In this document: positions 1 through 6,481 of the stretch, one piece after another | Layout of the letters: each line of letters opens with the position of its first letter | How positions within the stretch are numbered: the first letter of the stretch is position 1 | Notes under the pieces: model-generated | The model's database searches: none | Told to the model about the DNA's origin: nothing | What the model saw: only the letters and a program-made list of their open reading frames with translations | Source: Microscillaceae bacterium | GTDB taxonomy: Bacteria; Bacteroidota; Bacteroidia; Cytophagales; Microscillaceae | Length of the DNA: 7,520 nt | Assembly: GCA_003449595.1 (NCBI GenBank) | Contig: DMHB01000447.1 | Coordinates: 1-7,520, forward strand | Direction of reading: 5' to 3' | Translations under genes and position numbers: made by a program

Positions 1-75
1 GGCATTTTGAACATTCACATCCCAAAAAGGGAAGAGGCCAAGCGCAAGCCAGCCCGCACCGTTAGCATCAACTAA
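1..75 (+). CDS. Small heat-shock protein (Hsp20/alpha-crystallin family), C-terminal fragment
   Basis: The window opens inside a reading frame on the plus strand that runs 24 codons and closes with tandem stops TAA TAG (73-78). The residues include GILNIHIPKREEAK and end KPARTVSIN. This matches the end of the alpha-crystallin domain in small heat-shock proteins: the last strand (G-[IV]-L-x-[IV]-x-[IV]-P-K), a charged KREEAK linker, and a terminal I/V-x-I/V motif, here V-S-I, which in this family packs into a neighbouring dimer. Hsp20 proteins are ATP-independent cytoplasmic holdase chaperones that form oligomers. The fragment is short, so the assignment rests on this C-terminal signature only. 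The start and promoter lie outside the window. A strong hairpin terminator follows 38 bases after the first stop, which fits a real gene end. Confidence 0.7.
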   Translation, partial: GILNIHIPKREEAKRKPARTVSIN

Positions 76-113
76 TAGTTCTTTTTCAGTAATTTTTTTG
101 CCTGACTTACTTC

Positions 114-145
114 AAAAAGCTGCGCTCGGTGAGCGCAGCTTTTTT
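114..145. terminator. Bidirectional intrinsic terminator
   Basis: A perfect inverted repeat has arms 114-127 and 131-144 around a 3-base GGT loop. The core is the 9-bp GC-rich stem GCTGCGCTC/GAGCGCAGC (119-127 with 131-139). It is flanked by five A on the left and six T on the right, so either strand gives a GC-rich hairpin followed by a U run. It lies between the Hsp20 stop (75) and the GNAT stop (150), which converge on it, so one element can end both transcripts. Confidence 0.9.
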
Positions 146-149
146 GTGT

Positions 150-701
150 TTAAGGGGTCTGCTGCTTTTGCCACGCCTCGCGGGTGAGGACATACACAAA
201 ATTGAGCTTGGGCGATTCGCCAAAATAGGTTACGATTTGCTCGCCTTCTTTGATAGCCCCCAACCGGCCAATGGCTACTTGAGAGCGGATATTTTGTGCG
301 CCAATGTGGAAGGCAACCTTGTCAACAAATTGAAATAAGTAGTTGAGCATCAGGGCTTTGGCCGATAAGTTAAAACCTTTGCCCCAGCTTTGAGTGGCAT
401 AAAAGGTGTAGCCTATCAAAATACTATTGTCTGCCGCTTGGTAGTCGTACATCCGTGTGCTGCCTATGACTTGGCCAGTGGCTTGGTCGATGATTTTAAA
501 AGCGCCTTGGCTTTGGATAGCTCCCTCAAAGAAAACCTTGAATACTTCTTTTTTCCAACGGTCGGGGTTGGGGTGTTGCGCCCAGATGGCCGGATCGGAA
601 GCTGCGCTGTAAAGTGCCTCAAAGTCAGCGATTTGCAAAGGCAGCAAAGCCACTTTCTCATTTTCTAAAATGGGTTGTATGCTAAAAGGAGGCTGATTCA
701 T
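150..701 (-). CDS. GNAT family N-acetyltransferase (RimJ/RimL-type)
   Basis: This 183-residue protein would transfer an acetyl group from acetyl-CoA to an amine. The substrate cannot be told from sequence. It has the layout of the RimJ/RimL-like branch (Acetyltransf_3). A first strand (ENEKVALLPL, about 13-22) is followed by the helix DFEALYSAASDPAIWAQHP (26-44). A beta hairpin GQVIGSTRMYDY (76-87) leads to the core strand ILIGYTFY (94-101). The acetyl-CoA pyrophosphate loop is Q104-S-W-G107-K-G109, the Q/R-x-x-G-x-G/A motif. The segment NIRSQVAIGRLGAIKEG (137-153) is the usual N-x-R-S-x-x-A-I-x-x-L-G-A motif. I chose the ATG at 701. The frame stays open up to a TTG at 728, but that adds only nine residues deeper inside the upstream gene. 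Even from 701 the gene overlaps the hydroxylase 3' end by 20 bases, which implies co-transcription and probably translational coupling. It ends just before the terminator at 114-145. Confidence 0.88.
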   Translation of the reverse strand: MNQPPFSIQPILENEKVALLPLQIADFEALYSAASDPAIWAQHPNPDRWKKEVFKVFFEGAIQSQGAFKIIDQATGQVIGSTRMYDYQAADNSILIGYTFYATQSWGKGFNLSAKALMLNYLFQFVDKVAFHIGAQNIRSQVAIGRLGAIKEGEQIVTYFGESPKLNFVYVLTREAWQKQQTP

Positions 702-1629
702 AAGCGTTGGCAGGTTTTTGTTGAGCAAGCAGATCCTCGGTGGTTTCGCCCGGGCCGTCGTGTCGCCAGCCGGGGGGCATATACAAATAACGTAGTTTGT
801 CTTGCCAACGAGTAGCCGATTGTATTTGCTTCCAAAGCCAGCGGATACCGGCTACTTCGATGGCCAAAGGGTTGTTGGTTTCAATGTTTTTGACCAGGCC
901 GTAGTGGGGTTCTTCTTCTTCTTTTTGGTAGGTGCCAAATAATTTGTCCCAGATAATCAGCACTTCGCCGTAGTTTTTATCTAAGTATTTGAGGTCGGCG
1001 CCGTGGTGAACGCGGTGGTTCGATGGGGTAGCCAAAAACCAGTCGAAAACCGGCATTTTGTGAATGAGCCGCGTGTGCTGAAAAATGCCAAAAATGCTGG
1101 TTAGTATCTGGATGGAAATATACTGAAACGGCGAAATGCCTAAAATAGGCAGCAGGTAAAACAAAGGGCGGGTTACCATATTGTCTAACCAAAAACCCCG
1201 CGATGCCACCGTAAAATTATACTCTTGCGAGGAATGATGCACGTGGTGAAATGCCCAAAACAAGCCGGTGCGGTGCGCTATGCGGTGATCCCAGTACCAA
1301 GCCAAATCATACAATAAAAAAGCAACCAACCAGCCTGCCCAAGTATGGCTTAGGGTAAATAAGCGGCAATTTTCGTACAGTAAAATGACCAAGCCGAGGG
1401 GCAATAACTTGCCCAAAAACAAGTCTTTGCCCAGCTGGACAACCGTAATAAACAAATTGGCAGCGCCGTCGCTGTCGTTCCATTTTCGGCGGGTGGTTAG
1501 CTCGTGGGCGATGCGCTCAGTCAAGAGCATTCCGGTGTAAATGGGCAGCAAAAAAACATAGGTTTTGCCTTGGTTTACTAACTGCGTAAACTGCCCGGCT
1601 GTCCAGTTAAAGAAATCAATCAGCATCAT
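682..1629 (-). CDS. Sterol desaturase / fatty acid hydroxylase superfamily membrane protein, alkylglycerol monooxygenase-like
   Basis: This 315-residue integral membrane protein has the histidine clusters of the fatty acid hydroxylase superfamily (PF04116), which bind a di-iron centre for O2-dependent hydroxylation of lipids. The boxes are H115-RIA-H119, H128-HV-HH132, and N204-HRVHH209, with further histidines at 185 and 190. Hydrophobic segments lie near residues 23-37, 72-90, 96-113 and 152-181. After the last box, the motif DKNYGEVLIIWDKLFGTY (217-234) and PHYGL (241-245) strongly resemble alkylglycerol monooxygenase (AGMO), which cleaves ether lipids. That makes an AGMO-like role more likely than sterol desaturation, though the substrate is inference. 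A soluble, charged tail follows (about 280-315). Two adjacent ATG codons (1629 and 1626) are both possible starts. The next gene, a GNAT, overlaps its 3' end, so the two are probably made together. The SUMF1-like gene ends 81 bases upstream, and a candidate promoter lies in that gap. Confidence 0.9.
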   Translation of the reverse strand: MMLIDFFNWTAGQFTQLVNQGKTYVFLLPIYTGMLLTERIAHELTTRRKWNDSDGAANLFITVVQLGKDLFLGKLLPLGLVILLYENCRLFTLSHTWAGWLVAFLLYDLAWYWDHRIAHRTGLFWAFHHVHHSSQEYNFTVASRGFWLDNMVTRPLFYLLPILGISPFQYISIQILTSIFGIFQHTRLIHKMPVFDWFLATPSNHRVHHGADLKYLDKNYGEVLIIWDKLFGTYQKEEEEPHYGLVKNIETNNPLAIEVAGIRWLWKQIQSATRWQDKLRYLYMPPGWRHDGPGETTEDLLAQQKPANAYESASF

Positions 1630-1686
1630 ACTTAGTTGTTGAAATGGTTACTATTTGCCCTTAGACTTTTAAACAAATGTTTTCCT

Positions 1687-1694
1687 CAAATGTA
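1687..1694 (-). promoter_or_regulatory. Candidate Bacteroidota -7 promoter element for the hydroxylase/GNAT pair
   Basis: Read on the minus strand this is TACATTTG, an exact match to the Bacteroidota -7 consensus TAnnTTTG. It lies in the 81-base gap after the SUMF1-like gene, and transcription would start about 50 bases before the hydroxylase ATG. No TTG is seen at the expected -33 spacing (the nearest is about 31 bases upstream), so the assignment is weak. The hydroxylase may instead be read through from the gene above. Confidence 0.35.
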
Positions 1695-1710
1695 TAAATT
1701 TTTCGAGGCG

Positions 1711-2541
1711 CTATGGCATCCGCGCCAAGCGCAGCCCCATCATTTCATAGGGGAAGTCTATCACACCCATTCCTCTGTTTTTAATCCTTGTATAGGAGGT
1801 GCCATTGGCCCACGAGCCGCCTCGCAGCACTTTATGTGGATATTCGCTGGGCATATCGTCGTTGACCGGATCGAGTTCTGTGGCCTCGGGCAAGGCGTAA
1901 AAGGTTTCTAAAAACCAATCTTCGCACCACTCCCACACGTTGCCGGTCATATCGTAAAGCCCTAAAGCATTGGGGGCTTTTTCCCCGACAGGGTGTGTCC
2001 GATTTTCGGAATTTTCTTCGTACCAACCTACTTCGTGCAACAAATCGCTGCCCGCATAAGTCGTAATTCGGGTGGTTTTTGCACCTCCCAAAGCGGCATA
2101 TTCCCACTGCGCTTCGGTGGGCAAGCTGTAATTTTTTCCGGAAAGTTGGTTGAGCCGTTGCAAAAACAACTTACAATCTTCCCAGCTTATATTTTCGACC
2201 GGGCAGTCGGGGCAATCTTGAAATTTAGAAGGGTTTTCGCCCATCAGCGCCTCCCAAACGGCTTGGGTTACTTCAAACCGACAGAGATAAAAATCGGATA
2301 GCGTTGCCGTGTGTATCGGCCCTGAAAAAAAATTATCCAATTCAATTTTTTCTAAGTCGGTCAGGTTTTCGCCCATCGAAAAACTACCCCCCTTTATTTT
2401 TAGCATATTGTCTTCAATCCATTGTAGGGCTGTTTTTTGGGATTGGCTCAGGGTGGTTTTTTTATCGCCTTGAGCAAAGGCTGCCCAAGGCAAAAAACAA
2501 ATCACGCTCAGCCAAAAAGTATATACTTGTTGCGTTTTCAT
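1711..2541 (-). CDS. Secreted SUMF1/formylglycine-generating-enzyme-fold protein lacking catalytic cysteines
   Basis: The protein is 276 residues from the ATG at 2541. A TTG one codon upstream is possible but unneeded. Residues 1-23 form a signal peptide with a hydrophobic core and an AFA|Q cleavage site and no lipobox, so export to the periplasm or beyond is expected. The rest is a single FGE-sulfatase/SUMF1 domain (PF03781): KGGSFSMG (50-57), the segment from F89 through EVTQAVWEALMGENPSKF (90-107), CPVENISWEDC (113-123), LPTEAQWEYAA (140-150), LYDMTGNVWEWCEDW (195-209) and VLRGGSW (238-244). True formylglycine-generating enzymes have two active-site cysteines just after RGGS. Here that stretch reads ANGTSYTRIKNRG, with no cysteine. 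The protein is therefore probably not a sulfatase activator, and is more likely a binding or structural member of the family like those used in gliding and secretion machinery. C110 and C113 (CPDC) may form a disulfide. It is divergent from the Wzt gene and lies upstream of the hydroxylase on the same strand. Confidence 0.85.
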   Translation of the reverse strand: MKTQQVYTFWLSVICFLPWAAFAQGDKKTTLSQSQKTALQWIEDNMLKIKGGSFSMGENLTDLEKIELDNFFSGPIHTATLSDFYLCRFEVTQAVWEALMGENPSKFQDCPDCPVENISWEDCKLFLQRLNQLSGKNYSLPTEAQWEYAALGGAKTTRITTYAGSDLLHEVGWYEENSENRTHPVGEKAPNALGLYDMTGNVWEWCEDWFLETFYALPEATELDPVNDDMPSEYPHKVLRGGSWANGTSYTRIKNRGMGVIDFPYEMMGLRLARMP

Positions 2542-2589
2542 CAAACAAATTTAATTACTTTTCCGAATAGTGCCTCTTGTTTAGGCCGG

Positions 2590-2617
2590 TTGGCTTGCCC
2601 GAAAAGCACTACTTTTG
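2590..2617 (+). promoter_or_regulatory. Bacteroidota-type promoter for the Wzt ATPase gene
   Basis: An exact -7 element TACTTTTG (2610-2617, consensus TAnnTTTG) is preceded by TTG (2590-2592) with a 17-base spacer, slightly short of the usual 19 or so. Transcription would start near 2623-2625, giving a leader of roughly 16-18 bases before the TTG start at 2641. This supports independent transcription of the ATPase gene and its N-terminus at 2641. Confidence 0.6.
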
Positions 2618-2640
2618 TAATTGTTCCTTTACCCTAAAAT

Positions 2641-3864
2641 TTGGCTCACAAAGTGGTCATTCAAGTTGAAAATCTCTCCAAATATTATCGGCTCAAAACC
2701 AGCCAACCCAATCAAGCGAAAGCCGAGCAAGGGCTTTGGGCTTTGCGCGAGGTAGGTTTCAGTTTGGCGGCAGGCGAAGCCTTGGGCATTGTCGGCAAGA
2801 ATGGCTCGGGCAAAAGTACTTTGCTGAAATTGTTGGCCAAAATCACCCAACCCACCACCGGCACCATCCGCCTGAAGGGCACAGTTTCGGCTTTGTTGGA
2901 ACTGGGCACCGGTTTTCACCAAGACTTGAACGGCTACGAAAATATTTTGCTCAATGGGGCTATTTTGGGGATGAAGCCCGCGCAAGTCAAAGCCCGATTG
3001 GATGAAATTGTGGCTTTCGCCGAAGTCGCCTCGGTGCTCTACGAGCCAATCAAGCATTATTCGAGTGGAATGCAGCAGCGTTTGGCTTTTGCGGTTGCTG
3101 CTCATTTGCAAGCCGATATTGTACTGATAGATGAGGTGTTGGCTGTGGGCGATTGGGCTTTTCAGCAACGCTGCACGCAGAAAATGAAGGCTATGCGGCA
3201 AGAAGGGAAAACCTTATTGGTCGTTTCGCACGATTTGGCGCTGTTGCGCAACAATTGCCCAAAGGCCATTTTGCTTGAAGCCGGACGCATCCAAACCCAC
3301 GATACCACCGAAAATGTGATTCGACAATATTTACAACCCTCCAGCCCCACACCGAGCCAAGTAGTAGCCTTGCATCATTTTGCGCGACAGCCGCAGGTGC
3401 TACAAGAAATTGTATTGGATACCTTGGCTTTTAGTGCGCCTCATTACCGACCACAGGACGCATTTGGACTTTATTTTAGCCTTCGCGCAGTTGCCGATAA
3501 GCCTTTCGAGCAACTATTGCTGGGCCTCGATGTGTTGGACGGCTATGGCAATCGCTTGTTTCATTTGAGCAATTTTTTCGTAGGCCAACCAACCATTACG
3601 CACCAAGCCAACCAAATTTATGGCTTCGAGCTGCCTCAATTGGGGTTAAAACCCGGGCGATACCATTGTTACTTGTATTTGGAAGCCAATGGGGTTTTGC
3701 AAGATTGGATCACCGAAAACATTTATTTTGACGTATTGGAGGGCAATATTTATGGATTTGAACCCGCCAACGGTGTGAAAGGAATGTTTCAGCCGCCTTT
3801 TCAATTCCTAACCCGTGTGCCGGCTGCTGTATTTACCCCATCCAGTGCCTCGCCCAACGCTTGA
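2641..3864 (+). CDS. Polysaccharide ABC exporter ATP-binding protein, Wzt type with C-terminal glycan-recognition domain
   Basis: This 407-residue protein is the cytoplasmic ATPase of a Wzm/Wzt-type exporter that moves undecaprenyl-linked polysaccharide across the inner membrane. The nucleotide-binding domain (about 1-235) shows Walker A GKNGSGKST (52-60), the family-typical LLELGTGFHQDLNGYENI (85-102), the ABC signature SSGMQQ (141-146), Walker B VLIDE (161-165) with the D-loop AVGD (168-171), and the switch histidine H197 in VVSHD. Residues about 240-395 resemble the Wzt C-terminal beta-sandwich, which in O-antigen systems selects the finished glycan. Key segments there are FGLYFSLRA (275-283), LLLGLDVLDGYGNRLF (292-307), LKPGRYHCYLYLEANG (336-351) and IYFDVLEG (361-368). 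The start is TTG at 2641, because an in-frame TAA lies at 2635-2637. GTG at 2653 is an alternative. No permease partner is in the window. The last ten codons overlap the convergent glycosyltransferase gene by 32 bases. Confidence 0.92.
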   Translation: MAHKVVIQVENLSKYYRLKTSQPNQAKAEQGLWALREVGFSLAAGEALGIVGKNGSGKSTLLKLLAKITQPTTGTIRLKGTVSALLELGTGFHQDLNGYENILLNGAILGMKPAQVKARLDEIVAFAEVASVLYEPIKHYSSGMQQRLAFAVAAHLQADIVLIDEVLAVGDWAFQQRCTQKMKAMRQEGKTLLVVSHDLALLRNNCPKAILLEAGRIQTHDTTENVIRQYLQPSSPTPSQVVALHHFARQPQVLQEIVLDTLAFSAPHYRPQDAFGLYFSLRAVADKPFEQLLLGLDVLDGYGNRLFHLSNFFVGQPTITHQANQIYGFELPQLGLKPGRYHCYLYLEANGVLQDWITENIYFDVLEGNIYGFEPANGVKGMFQPPFQFLTRVPAAVFTPSSASPNA

Positions 3865-4837
3865 GCTGCGGCCAATACCACCAAGGTTTTTGCTGAAAAA
3901 AAGACAATGTTTTCTCTAACCGCCACACGTCTAAACCTACTTGGCCGGCTGCCAACTTGCCCCACATTTGCTGCATTACCACGGCCAAAGCCTGCAAGTC
4001 GTAGTTGGTACGCCGCGCCGCTTCATACACCAAACCCAACCATTCGGCGGCAGCCTGTAGGGTAGCCCTGTCTTGAGGCAAGTGGCCACTGTACAGCTGG
4101 TAGTGAAGCGCCATTTGTGCTTCGGTAGGCTTCAAACCCAACTGCAACAATAAACTACGCTGCACCGCTACCGTGCTTTGTTGCTGCAACACCCGAAACC
4201 GTTGCGACACCTTGGCGGGATGCTGCCGCACCATAAGCAGTACTTCAGGCAAGTTGACCAAGGCTTCGTTTTGAGCCATTTGGGCAAATAGTCGGTAGTC
4301 TTCGGCGTGCGGGAAGGCCGCTTCATACACCCAACTGCCGCCAGTAAGCAAGTGGCTGCGCACCATCATCGCCCCGTGAACCACCGGGCAATGCCACAGC
4401 AAATGCGCGCGAATGGCCTCATTACTCGTAGGTGGCGCATACAAGGCATAGTCGGTGGGGTTGGTATCAAAAAAACCTATCCAACTACTGCAAAGACCGA
4501 TGGTAGGATTTTGCTCCATCAATTCGACCTGTTTGGCCAAGCGTTCGGGCAGGCTTAGGTCGTCGGCATCTTGGCGGGCAATGTATTTACCCCTTACATA
4601 GTCCAAAGCGCTATTGAGCGTAACTATCAGTCCCTGATTGGTTGGTTGCTGAAAAAACCGGATGCGTGGATCGGTGAACTTCTGAATGATGGCTACACTT
4701 TGGTCAGTTGACCCGTCGTCGAGGATGATAAGCTCAAAATCGGTGAAAGTTTGCGCCAGCAAACTCTGAATGCTTTCGGCTACATAGGCTTCGGCATTGA
4801 ATACGGGCAGCAAAATACTCACCAACGGGGACTTCAT
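3833..4837 (-). CDS. Family 2 glycosyltransferase
   Basis: This 334-residue GT-A fold enzyme would transfer a sugar from a nucleotide-sugar donor to a growing glycan. The specific sugars cannot be read from sequence. The N-terminal domain is classic GT2 (PF00535): VSILLPVFNAEAYVAESIQSL (starting at residue 6), the donor-binding LDDGSTD (39-45), NQGL (67-70), and the metal-binding D90-A-D92 followed by D93. E179-D180 in HAEDYRLF is the usual position of the catalytic base. The second half is helical. It ends in a basic, tryptophan-rich tail (W319, W320, W322, W328, W332) that could lie on the membrane surface. The ATG at 4837 overlaps the FkbM stop as ATGA, so translation is probably coupled. 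The 3' end overlaps the oppositely transcribed Wzt ATPase by 32 bases. The neighbourhood suggests work on an exported or surface glycan. Confidence 0.92.
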   Translation of the reverse strand: MKSPLVSILLPVFNAEAYVAESIQSLLAQTFTDFELIILDDGSTDQSVAIIQKFTDPRIRFFQQPTNQGLIVTLNSALDYVRGKYIARQDADDLSLPERLAKQVELMEQNPTIGLCSSWIGFFDTNPTDYALYAPPTSNEAIRAHLLWHCPVVHGAMMVRSHLLTGGSWVYEAAFPHAEDYRLFAQMAQNEALVNLPEVLLMVRQHPAKVSQRFRVLQQQSTVAVQRSLLLQLGLKPTEAQMALHYQLYSGHLPQDRATLQAAAEWLGLVYEAARRTNYDLQALAVVMQQMWGKLAAGQVGLDVWRLEKTLSFFQQKPWWYWPQLKRWARHWMG

Positions 4838-5748
4838 ATCTTATTGTTTTGTCGAAATGCAAAATGCCAACGCCCTTGCGAAACAAGCTGAAAGTGCGCC
4901 TCGGCCAGCTTGCGGAATACCGAAAGATCGAAGTCTGTACCCGAGTGCCATTCAAATACCAACACTTGGAGGTTTGGCAGAATAAATTGCTGAAAATCAG
5001 GGTCTTGCAAAATCCAAGCCTCTGCCCCTTCAATGTTTATTTTGAGCAGGTCGATGGGGCGGTTTCCCAACATTTCGCGCAAGCGCCGCACCGACCAACC
5101 TGATACAACTTGATTATGGGCAAGCGTGGACAGCTCGTCGGCAGGTGTTAGCTGCAAAGCCCAGGCTTGTTCGGGGCTGGGGGGTTGGGTAAATGTCAAC
5201 TGGGTGTCGTGCTGCCAAAGGGCTGCTTTCCAACATTTTACGGCCTGACCGACGTGGTTAAGCGCCAAATTGCGCTGCAACAACTCGAAGTTTTGCGCCT
5301 CGGGTTCTATGGCCCAAATAATCGCCTCGGGGAAATGCTGCCGCCAAAACAACACACTGAAGCCGGTATAAGCCCCTAAATCAACGATGGTGCGTGGCTG
5401 CCAGCCAATGCCTTCGGCCCACCGCACCACCGGCTCGTAAAGTGGCTGCCGGAAAACATAGTCGAACACCAACCAATCGGTGCTTTGCGGGCGAATCAGC
5501 ACGCGCAGATTTTCAGTTTGGAGCTGGCAAAGTCTCTTGGCAATGGGGCTAATTTTTGCCCCACGGGCGATCCAAGCGCGTAGGGCAGCATTTTTTTGCA
5601 CAAACAAAGGGGGCAGGCGACTGATGGTTTGCTCGCTTTGGCGGATGGCACGCTCGGCCCAAAACTTTTGCCAAGCCCAAGCGCATTCTTTCCAAGAAAG
5701 CCACCGCCACATTTGCCAGTAAGTCTGCGCTTTTTGCCAAAAACTCAT
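4834..5748 (-). CDS. FkbM family SAM-dependent methyltransferase
   Basis: The 304-residue protein contains a Methyltransf_21 (FkbM) domain from about residue 85 to 300. It methylates a hydroxyl group using S-adenosylmethionine, and members near glycosyltransferases commonly modify sugars. SAM motif I is VDLGAYTG (122-129). The acidic residue at the end of the second strand is E148 in AIEPE. The FkbM hallmark is LLKINIEGAEAWIL (234-247), with N238 where the commonest form has aspartate. The final strands are LQVLVFEWHSG (260-270) and FQLVSQGRWHFAFRQ (286-300). The first 30 residues are unusual, with eight tryptophans (4, 11, 14, 16, 19, 24, 26, 30) in a helical, basic context, which suggests membrane-interface contact (inference). 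The start ATG at 5748 overlaps the DUF4919 stop as ATGA, and its own stop overlaps the glycosyltransferase start the same way. The three genes therefore form a tightly coupled operon. Confidence 0.9.
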   Translation of the reverse strand: MSFWQKAQTYWQMWRWLSWKECAWAWQKFWAERAIRQSEQTISRLPPLFVQKNAALRAWIARGAKISPIAKRLCQLQTENLRVLIRPQSTDWLVFDYVFRQPLYEPVVRWAEGIGWQPRTIVDLGAYTGFSVLFWRQHFPEAIIWAIEPEAQNFELLQRNLALNHVGQAVKCWKAALWQHDTQLTFTQPPSPEQAWALQLTPADELSTLAHNQVVSGWSVRRLREMLGNRPIDLLKINIEGAEAWILQDPDFQQFILPNLQVLVFEWHSGTDFDLSVFRKLAEAHFQLVSQGRWHFAFRQNNKI

Positions 5749-6452
5749 TTGTCTTTTTGGGAAAGATAGTAATTCAAAACGGCTTCTTCATCAAAGAAAA
5801 GGCGTTGGGTATGGGTAGGATTGGGCATTTCGGCGACGGGGGCTACTTCTATTTCGTGGAGGTTGCCTTCGCGTTTGTCGTAGCCCTCTATGGGGGTTAA
5901 GTTGTTCAGGGTCAGAAAAAAGTAAGCATCTTCTACAAAAATCAGGCTGTAGGGGTTTTGCCGCGAGCCATCGCCACTTTGCGTGATGGTTTGCATCGCA
6001 GCGTTGAACAAACCCAACGCCCAGCCATCGGTTTTGTGGGGATATTTTTTTTGCTCGACCAAGGCTTGGGCATAAATCACTTCCAAAGCCAAAGGCTCGG
6101 CCTGGGCGGTTTCGGCAGTCATCGCCTCAAAGGCAGGCCAATCGAAAGCAGGGTTTTGCCATTCGCTCAATTTCGCCCTGAGCCGCAGCAAAGCCATAGG
6201 GCGCTCTTGCGGACGGTAGGAAGGCTGTAATGTATAACCATAGTATAGGTAAAAAAAAGTGGGCGGTTCCAGCACACGGGGGGCTTGCAAGCGAAACTTT
6301 TCCCAGAGCAGTGGATAAAAATACGGACTTTGCGGCAGGTCTATTTCTGTCTGTATGGCTTGGTAATACGGAAAATTGAACTGCGCCTGCAAAGGGCCAG
6401 CCACCCAATAACAACTAAAAAAAAGCCAATATTTGATAACCTGTCGGAGCAT
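5745..6452 (-). CDS. Secreted DUF4919-type protein of unknown function
   Basis: The protein is 235 residues from the ATG at 6452. The frame extends upstream to a TTG at 6536, but that would lie above the likely promoter and would bury the signal peptide, so 6452 is preferred. Residues 1-23 form a signal peptide (hydrophobic core IKYWLFFSCYWVAG, then LQA|Q). The mature part opens with FNFPYYQAI, followed by SPYFYPLLWEKF (42-53) and LYYGYTLQPSYRP (69-81). This pattern matches my recollection of DUF4919, a Bacteroidota family of exported proteins without known activity. That family call is by motif memory only. I see no catalytic motif. It is probably periplasmic. It is the first gene of a three-gene operon with an FkbM methyltransferase and a GT2, joined by an ATGA overlap, so it may act on the same surface product, though that is inference from position alone. 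Confidence 0.75.
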   Translation of the reverse strand: MLRQVIKYWLFFSCYWVAGPLQAQFNFPYYQAIQTEIDLPQSPYFYPLLWEKFRLQAPRVLEPPTFFYLYYGYTLQPSYRPQERPMALLRLRAKLSEWQNPAFDWPAFEAMTAETAQAEPLALEVIYAQALVEQKKYPHKTDGWALGLFNAAMQTITQSGDGSRQNPYSLIFVEDAYFFLTLNNLTPIEGYDKREGNLHEIEVAPVAEMPNPTHTQRLFFDEEAVLNYYLSQKDK

Positions 6453-6481
6453 AATTTCTGATGGTGTGGTCTTAAAGGGAA

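Noticed and set aside
702..728. Upstream TTG start for the GNAT gene
   Set aside because: It adds nine residues with no family counterpart and only deepens the overlap with the hydroxylase. The ATG at 701 is simpler.
2546..2553. TAAATTTG on the minus strand, a -7-like element just before the SUMF1-like gene
   Set aside because: It matches TAnnTTTG exactly but ends only four bases before the ATG, leaving essentially no leader, and no TTG sits at the -33 distance. AT-rich chance match is likely, though leaderless transcription is not excluded.
2629..3201. Long open frame (190 codons) on the minus strand opposite the Wzt ATPase
   Set aside because: It lies antisense to well-conserved Walker A and signature motifs. 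The translation has no recognisable domain, so it is a shadow of the plus-strand coding pattern.
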